From positions 744,001 to 808,000 of the forward strand of contig NZ_OY764209.1 of the NCBI RefSeq assembly GCF_963668165.1: DNA of 64,000 bases, in the 5' to 3' direction. How positions within the stretch are numbered: position 1 is the first letter of the stretch; the number at the start of each line of letters is the position of its first letter. This document shows, in pieces, positions 61,101-64,000 of this stretch. The notes beneath the pieces were generated by a model. It had not been told where the DNA came from and searched no databases. It worked only from the letters and a program-made list of their open reading frames with translations. The DNA comes from Marispirochaeta sp. (GTDB taxonomy: Bacteria > Spirochaetota > Spirochaetia > JC444 > Marispirochaetaceae). Made by a program: the position numbers and the translations under genes.

Positions 61101-64000
61101 CGTTCCACCTGCATTCAGGGTACTGACGTTGGCCCCGTCGCCAATGGTCAAAGACCCCACGACAGAAAGGTTGGCCCCGGTGCTGAATGTAACGGTATCC
61201 TCAAAGGTCAGGTTAAAATAGTCCGTAACACCGTAATCCTGAATATTCCCGCCGGATGAAACTTCGTAGACAACGGTCCCGGAATCGGTGTCGGTCTGAT
61301 TAATCGTATCTCCACCCCGACGGCGAAGGATCCCATCTATATTGAAGCTGTTGAAAACTGCGAGGTCATTTCCTCCGGTGGAAAGTTCCGCGTTCGTATT
61401 TATCTGCAGGGAGTAGATATTGACTCCCCCTGCAGGAACTACCGGCCAGGGCGCTCCGGTATTGGGTATAGTGACCGCGGATTCCTCCCCGGGGACCTGG
61501 TTTGGGTTCCAGTTGGCGGCGGTGTTCCAGTCGGTCGACCCGCCGCCACCGTCCCAGCTGATGGCTATGGGAGCAAGTCCGCTGACAGGGACCTCGGTCA
61601 GGGCGTTTTCGACAGCATTGTTGCCGGCGTTGTCAATGACACTGGTAAAGGAATCCAGATCGATTTCGCCGGCCGCAGTCCAGCTTCCGCCGGTAGTATC
61701 AGAGGTGAGGGTCACTACAAGGTCCGTTAGCGCGGCTCCGAGCGCTACAGTTGCTGTTGCGCCGTCCAGGTCGCCTGTCGGCACCGCTCCGTCAGGTTCT
61801 ACCTTGAAGTCGGCCGCGTTCATGGCTCCCGGTGTCGAATTTACGCTTACATCCTCACTGAAAGTAAGGGTGAGCAGGGTATAGGTGACCGAACCGAAAG
61901 TCCCGGAAACAAGGTCGCCGCCGGTTACCGGAAAGTTCGAGTCCGCTGCCACAAGAACAGGCGGCGCGGAATCTGTGGAGCTTACCGGGGTTCCTCCGTC
62001 GTCCGGAACAAGGGTACTGGTCAGAGAGGATGCAAGACTTGTATTTGCCGTTATTTCAACATCGGGAGTGGCCCCGGTGTCCGAGGTTCCCGACTCGTTC
62101 AGAACAACAAGAAAGGTATCATCGTTTGCGGCGGAACCCGCGGCGGCTCCGGTGTTGTACCCGGAAACCGTATATCCGGTAACAGCTACGGTTATTGCCG
62201 AGAAGTCATCATCCAGATTATCGCCGGTGGTAATCAGAATCCCGTCTATCTGCCCGTTGGCATCCAGGTCGACCGTTTCCCGCGCCACGATTACCGGCGC
62301 CGGATTAATAATGTAGAGCTTATCGTCCGATGCAGTATAGCTTGATCCGTCGTCCCAGGACAACTCAAGCTTTCCGTTGGACGCCGCGGTAAAGTTCCGC
62401 ATTTCCAGATTCGTCAGGGTCAGGATCTCTCCGTTCGCAATCGGCCCGTCAATTCCTATCCGCAGGGTCTTTGTATCAGGATATGTAGTTCCGGTTGTTA
62501 TCCCGAAAATCGCCCCTCCAAGCCCAGGAGAAACGCCGGTATCAAACTCCCCTGCAAAACCGGAGGGAATACGTACCCGCAAGCCAAAGGCGGAATCGGG
62601 TTTTGCAGTTTCCGCGGTCACGGTAATTACGGGAAGAACAGTGTCGCCGTCGCCGACTGTGAAAGATGCATTCGAGGCCGAGGAGATGCTGGCATAAAAA
62701 TCAAGAAACTCTATAGTTGCAGTTCCGCTGGTTGCCGTTCCAAAGGAACTGGACCCTCCGGTGGCATCCCAGTAAGCGGTAACAATAACAGTCTCCCCGG
62801 TTCCATCCCGCACATCCAGCCAGCCCAGACCGGTGCTGTCGGTGCTTATAAGCGCGTCCTGTGTTCCATTGACACCGCCAGTACTGTCCGCGTCGATTAC
62901 TGCTGCTCCATCGACGGTAACATAGATGTTCCTGCTGTAAGGTACAGGGTCGCCGCTTGAATCGACTATCTGAAGAACCACCCGTTCGGTTTCCGTATTG
63001 TCCGCAAGGGCAACCCCGTCGGCTGTCGTTAAAGTTACATGATCCGCTGCCGGAGGCGAATAATAGGATGCATAAGTCCGGTAGACCTCTCCGGTAACGG
63101 AATTGCTATGCCAGTAAGTGGTAGTGTTAACATAGTTAGGTGCATCGTCCGTCTCCTCGGTTACTCGCAGTTCCCAGGTGGCACCCAGAGTATTCGCACC
63201 TCCCAGGGCGAAATTTGTTGTAGCTTCCACATCGGAAGCCGACCGGTTGACTGCAGTTCCATGAAGACTGCCGGCGGTATCGTACATCTGGTGTATGCAT
63301 GAGTTGTCGGCGTCCCAGTTATGGGAGACCAGGTTTCCCGAGGCATTGTCGGGAACAAAAGGAAACATGCTCCACACAAGGGCTCCGCCGTTCTCTTCGG
63401 GGATACGATCATCAAGGGATATTGTCCAGGCATAGGCAAAGGCATTTATGTCCGCGCTCCCTGTCGGAGTGCCGACAGCATCAGTCAGGGAAACATCTAA
63501 CTTGAAGCCGTTCTTAAGCGGGTCCGTACCCGCAAGAGAAACCTGAGCCACAATCTTGAAGTAGTACTTGTTTCCGATATGCTCGCCCTGGGAGGGGGAA
63601 ACACCATCAAAAAAAAACCATCCAGTCTGGTCTCTGAAGGTCATGGAATCAAGGGGGGTTCCCGCCGACGTGGGATCATTCCCGGAGATACTGTAATCCG
63701 CCTCCCGGGAAGTGGAATCACTCAAGGCGCCGCTGCCGCCGATCAGGGTATAGGTGGTATCCTCACTGGCGTCGGTTGCGGTATTCTCATCAGGATATCT
63801 CGTAGGTCCCAAGGTGCCCGGGTCTTCAACGGCGAAATATAGGGTATCTGTCATGGTGTCCGGGACCTCAAAAAAGACCACCTGGTAACCGTCCCGGTCG
63901 CCGTTTACGGTGCGGTTGGTAACCTGCAGGTATTGGGTAGCCCCGGCGGGAATCTGGCTCTGGGAAAAAAGAAGAGAGGAAGAGACAACGAACAAGAGTA
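55140..64000 (-). CDS. Giant secreted repeat protein with FlgD-like C-terminal domain (5' end outside window)
   Basis: At least 2953 codons, open to the window edge; the visible N-terminus ('LLFVVSSSLLFSQSQ') is the end of a signal peptide, so only a few residues are missing. In order: about 300 residues of unassigned secreted domain; an Ig/invasin-like domain ('DHVTLTTADGVALADNTETE' near 320); SbsA-type Ig-like strands near 740-840; then more than 1300 residues of Thr/Gly/Asn-rich beta-strand repeats ('LTVSGTLTVS'-type units ending 'FYNLTV') typical of a parallel beta-helix; finally a FlgD-type Ig domain ('VTITVFDLAGDLVNVIERGR', 'TTWDGRNRSGRVVARGIYFI'), as used for attachment or C-terminal sorting. 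It is probably a surface adhesin or filament protein. The repeat region contains a recent in-frame duplication. Confidence 0.88.
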   Translation of the reverse strand, partial: LLFVVSSSLLFSQSQIPAGATQYLQVTNRTVNGDRDGYQVVFFEVPDTMTDTLYFAVEDPGTLGPTRYPDENTATDASEDTTYTLIGGSGALSDSTSREADYSISGNDPTSAGTPLDSMTFRDQTGWFFFDGVSPSQGEHIGNKYYFKIVAQVSLAGTDPLKNGFKLDVSLTDAVGTPTGSADINAFAYAWTISLDDRIPEENGGALVWSMFPFVPDNASGNLVSHNWDADNSCIHQMYDTAGSLHGTAVNRSASDVEATTNFALGGANTLGATWELRVTEETDDAPNYVNTTTYWHSNSVTGEVYRTYASYYSPPAADHVTLTTADGVALADNTETERVVLQIVDSSGDPVPYSRNIYVTVDGAAVIDADSTGGVNGTQDALISTDSTGLGWLDVRDGTGETVIVTAYWDATGGSSSFGTATSGTATIEFLDFYASISSASNASFTVGDGDTVLPVITVTAETAKPDSAFGLRVRIPSGFAGEFDTGVSPGLGGAIFGITTGTTYPDTKTLRIGIDGPIANGEILTLTNLEMRNFTAASNGKLELSWDDGSSYTASDDKLYIINPAPVIVARETVDLDANGQIDGILITTGDNLDDDFSAITVAVTGYTVSGYNTGAAAGSAANDDTFLVVLNESGTSDTGATPDVEITANTSLASSLTSTLVPDDGGTPVSSTDSAPPVLVAADSNFPVTGGDLVSGTFGSVTYTLLTLTFSEDVSVNSTPGAMNAADFKVEPDGAVPTGDLDGATATVALGAALTDLVVTLTSDTTGGSWTAAGEIDLDSFTSVIDNAGNNAVENALTEVPVSGLAPIAISWDGGGGSTDWNTAANWNPNQVPGEESAVTIPNTGAPWPVVPAGGVNIYSLQINTNAELSTGGNDLAVFNSFNIDGILRRRGGDTINQTDTDSGTVVYEVSSGGNIQDYGVTDYFNLTFEDTVTFSTGANLSVVGSLTIGDGANVSTLNAGGTVTADALVLRAGSIFDAGNNDVSMTTSYNNNGGQLRRYPGTNVSRTDTDSGETVYYGASGTVQEYGANDYFDLSIDGATFTFSQADNLSVAGTLTVSNGTLETDANSLSAAAVTVTDVLNASGQTGTEAFSIVGTTPDLDGIGSLSLGAGAANIDGDVTIDDLTGGSAAINVGGYFVPGAFTANTSTLILDGTETPVDLGSYIFNNLTINKSAEADTVNTLGNLTVTGTLALTRGTWVAGANTHSIAGNWDSSSANFSFTEAGSTILLTGTAPAITTEGTADAFLNLQIAGDAVQSSDLSVGGTLAVDTGGSLDTSSSDLSVTGNTTLSGTAELIGSAGAINLTGNLGGTGVFSGGSGAVSIDGTVSGISSFTESSSTTTLSGTAVTFAATTGFTANGGTLIFDGTTSLTSNGETLGNVQIGTGAAGGSLTALDDLRVGGSFSAGTAATTVLDITNVNFYVAADLTLTNLDTFTVTGSTVYLNGAGDLTSSGHSFNNLSISGPGTVTLQDPLVVLGTLAITGGALDINALGPYQVTVGGNWNNSVGTAAFVERTGTVVLNNTGAIQNAETFYDLQVTAGTRSNGTGFTVSNNLTVSGTGALTLTGGMSVTGLATISAGSVTADTGGTVNIGTLTLSGGDLTVTGPAALNVTTGDFSITDNNSTYSGSGNVTISNGDLSISDGAYSAAGTTGITLGDLLVSGGTSVPTGTINAADASFTGAGTVTADNTLTLSGSLSMSNGTLDGTGLIDIAGNVSLTNAAATLSGDARTIQVAGDWDESAAVFVGDAGSGTGVVVLDGTAPGITTTNSFYNLTVNGSATLASAITVVNNLNITGGALDVNALGPYQVTVGGNWNNSVGTAAFVERTGTVVLNNTGAIQNAETFYDLQVTAGTRSNGTGFTVSNNLTVSGTGALTLTGGMSVTGLATISAGSVTADTGGTVNIGTLTLSGGDLTVTGPAALNVTTGDFSITDNNSTHSGSGNVTISNGDLSISDGAYSAAGTTGITLGDLLVSGGTSVPTGTINAADASFTGAGTVTADNTLILSGSLSMSNGTLDGTGLIDIAGNVSLTNALATLSGDARTIQVAGDWDESAAVFVGDAGSGTGVVVLDGTAPGITTINSFYNLTVSGTATLGGGVTVDNDVVIGAAGVLDDSGNYTITVAGDWNNGSGGTFTAGTGTVVLNGTTQQINTGGTNGRFYNLTASAGTTAALITSDLYVDNILTITGGSTFDAAARNFTIVTIDFNADTDEFHLAGTQATQSITTADTAAGRTVYTGTNGTVRLIDFYDLAINGTGTFPVDPATININGDLILQSGTLNGNGNLIRIQGDFNGAAGGTFAHGNGTVRYFGPVNALISGDNTFYNFVADDTIETDLSDGVLGKVIQIASNSTQSIAAGGRFQVRGDNTDPPNGGDPESEIDWSARTYTTSWITLRSTDNTAPPYWTIDMDGTATLDMQYVDIWFSYAIPAINVPADTYVHNCEDWLRFVYISESFTRDTDGNGRIDIIEVVVPVALNDDFTDFQIVVNGYDQSGPVSTGLSSNDRLFWIHLEEKPYLDTGVTPSWYIADPGELRDSNIGIYQVSHEPPKSPTNPEVPWDDADPIVGYTLAVPGRNEVFVHFSEPVYGSGAGDALVPELDLSGPAGNAVSSISVVSGSGGGQEVLLTMTSAVSASDIADWELLSFANIDDNAPDSPAVSPLWVGQPSGYNGLVDITNRISDLGLGISSGGLINPVWASDGTSISPERGGLGLIRSFDGSAFLQDDDILLEASIHSDLAPLGSTPEILFDGNVPANYTRDSLWLPESADSNGLVSFPYPDASTRSITGAPHPSGSTNLWQFTFSAGDVDIRTGVKLDFFFKLTGANPLYIARLDRPDASDWYRSVRPWSFRVQDLVKQTAEVSIFNNVINPEQGEKATLHYVMEDSGLVTITVFDLAGDLVNVIERGRKTEGEYSTTWDGRNRSGRVVARGIYFIRVVGPGFDEYRKVMVVK
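57727..58610. repeat. Intragenic direct duplication, copy 1
   Basis: 884 bp that recur at 58663-59546 with an offset of exactly 936 bp (312 codons). I count about twenty differences, half of them clustered at about 57880-57900. Inside the giant gene. Confidence 0.9.
58663..59546. repeat. Intragenic direct duplication, copy 2
   Basis: Second copy of the 884-bp unit, in the same frame. The 52 bp between the copies (58611-58662) differ from the 52 bp before copy 1, so the repeat is bounded by diverged flanks, as expected for gene conversion between repeats. Confidence 0.9.

Noticed and set aside
57087..62697. Several plus-strand open frames opposite the giant gene
   Set aside because: They repeat with the same 936-bp offset as the sense duplication and consist of low-complexity Pro/Val/Thr sequence, as expected for the complement of Thr/Gly repeats.

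Overview
The window looks like chromosomal DNA of a free-living spirochaete (order Spirochaetales, in the broad Spirochaeta/Sediminispirochaeta/Marispirochaeta sense). This is inference from gene content: a GH13-GT5 glycogen-synthase fusion, a small RRM RNA-binding protein followed by a tiny charged protein, a 7TM-DISM hybrid kinase, a solute-binding protein with the 'FAGGSKE' signal-peptide end common in spirochaetes, and many short lipoproteins. GC content appears moderate. I see no rRNA, tRNA, CRISPR array, prophage or insertion sequence.

Layout. 1-6.8 kb: end of a UPF0182 membrane protein, a GGDEF remnant, a DHH phosphoesterase, a Cache-GGDEF cyclase, a Sua5/YrdC enzyme with an unusual N-terminus, a hypoxanthine/uracil-DNA glycosylase and a patatin-like lipase. 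6.8-14.6 kb, all minus: trxB, a lipoprotein, an AEC transporter, trkH-trkA potassium uptake and a three-gene polar amino-acid ABC importer. 14.7-20.2 kb: the 1632-residue amylase/glycogen synthase, a 63-residue charged protein and an RRM protein with a long leader. 20.5-28.8 kb: acetyl esterase, an unknown 642-residue protein, a lipoprotein, an MFS transporter, groES-groEL, ferritin and a small unknown protein. 28.7-34.5 kb: PAS-GGDEF-EAL, a transaldolase-like protein without the usual lysine, a degenerate GGDEF-EAL protein and adenosine deaminase. 34.5-43 kb: hybrid kinase, divergent PAP2 protein, rhomboid protease, RlmE, a cysteine-peptidase-like lipoprotein and a three-gene phosphorelay cluster. 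43-52.3 kb: ApbE, TopA, M23 peptidase, cupin, PatB-type lyase, HD protein and GalU. 52.3-53.8 kb: a repeat-flanked two-gene antitoxin/nucleotidyltransferase-like module. 53.8-64 kb: a glycosyltransferase, a lipoprotein and a giant secreted repeat protein (about 2950 residues) cut by the window edge.

Two things stand out. First, many genes without a Shine-Dalgarno sequence have a sigma70-like promoter whose -10 box ends only 6-8 nt before the start codon, so leaderless transcription may be common here. Second, the giant surface protein carries an almost identical in-frame duplication of about 880 bp (period 936 bp), pointing to recent expansion or gene conversion. Signalling is dense: three complete c-di-GMP proteins plus a remnant, and four kinase or receiver genes.
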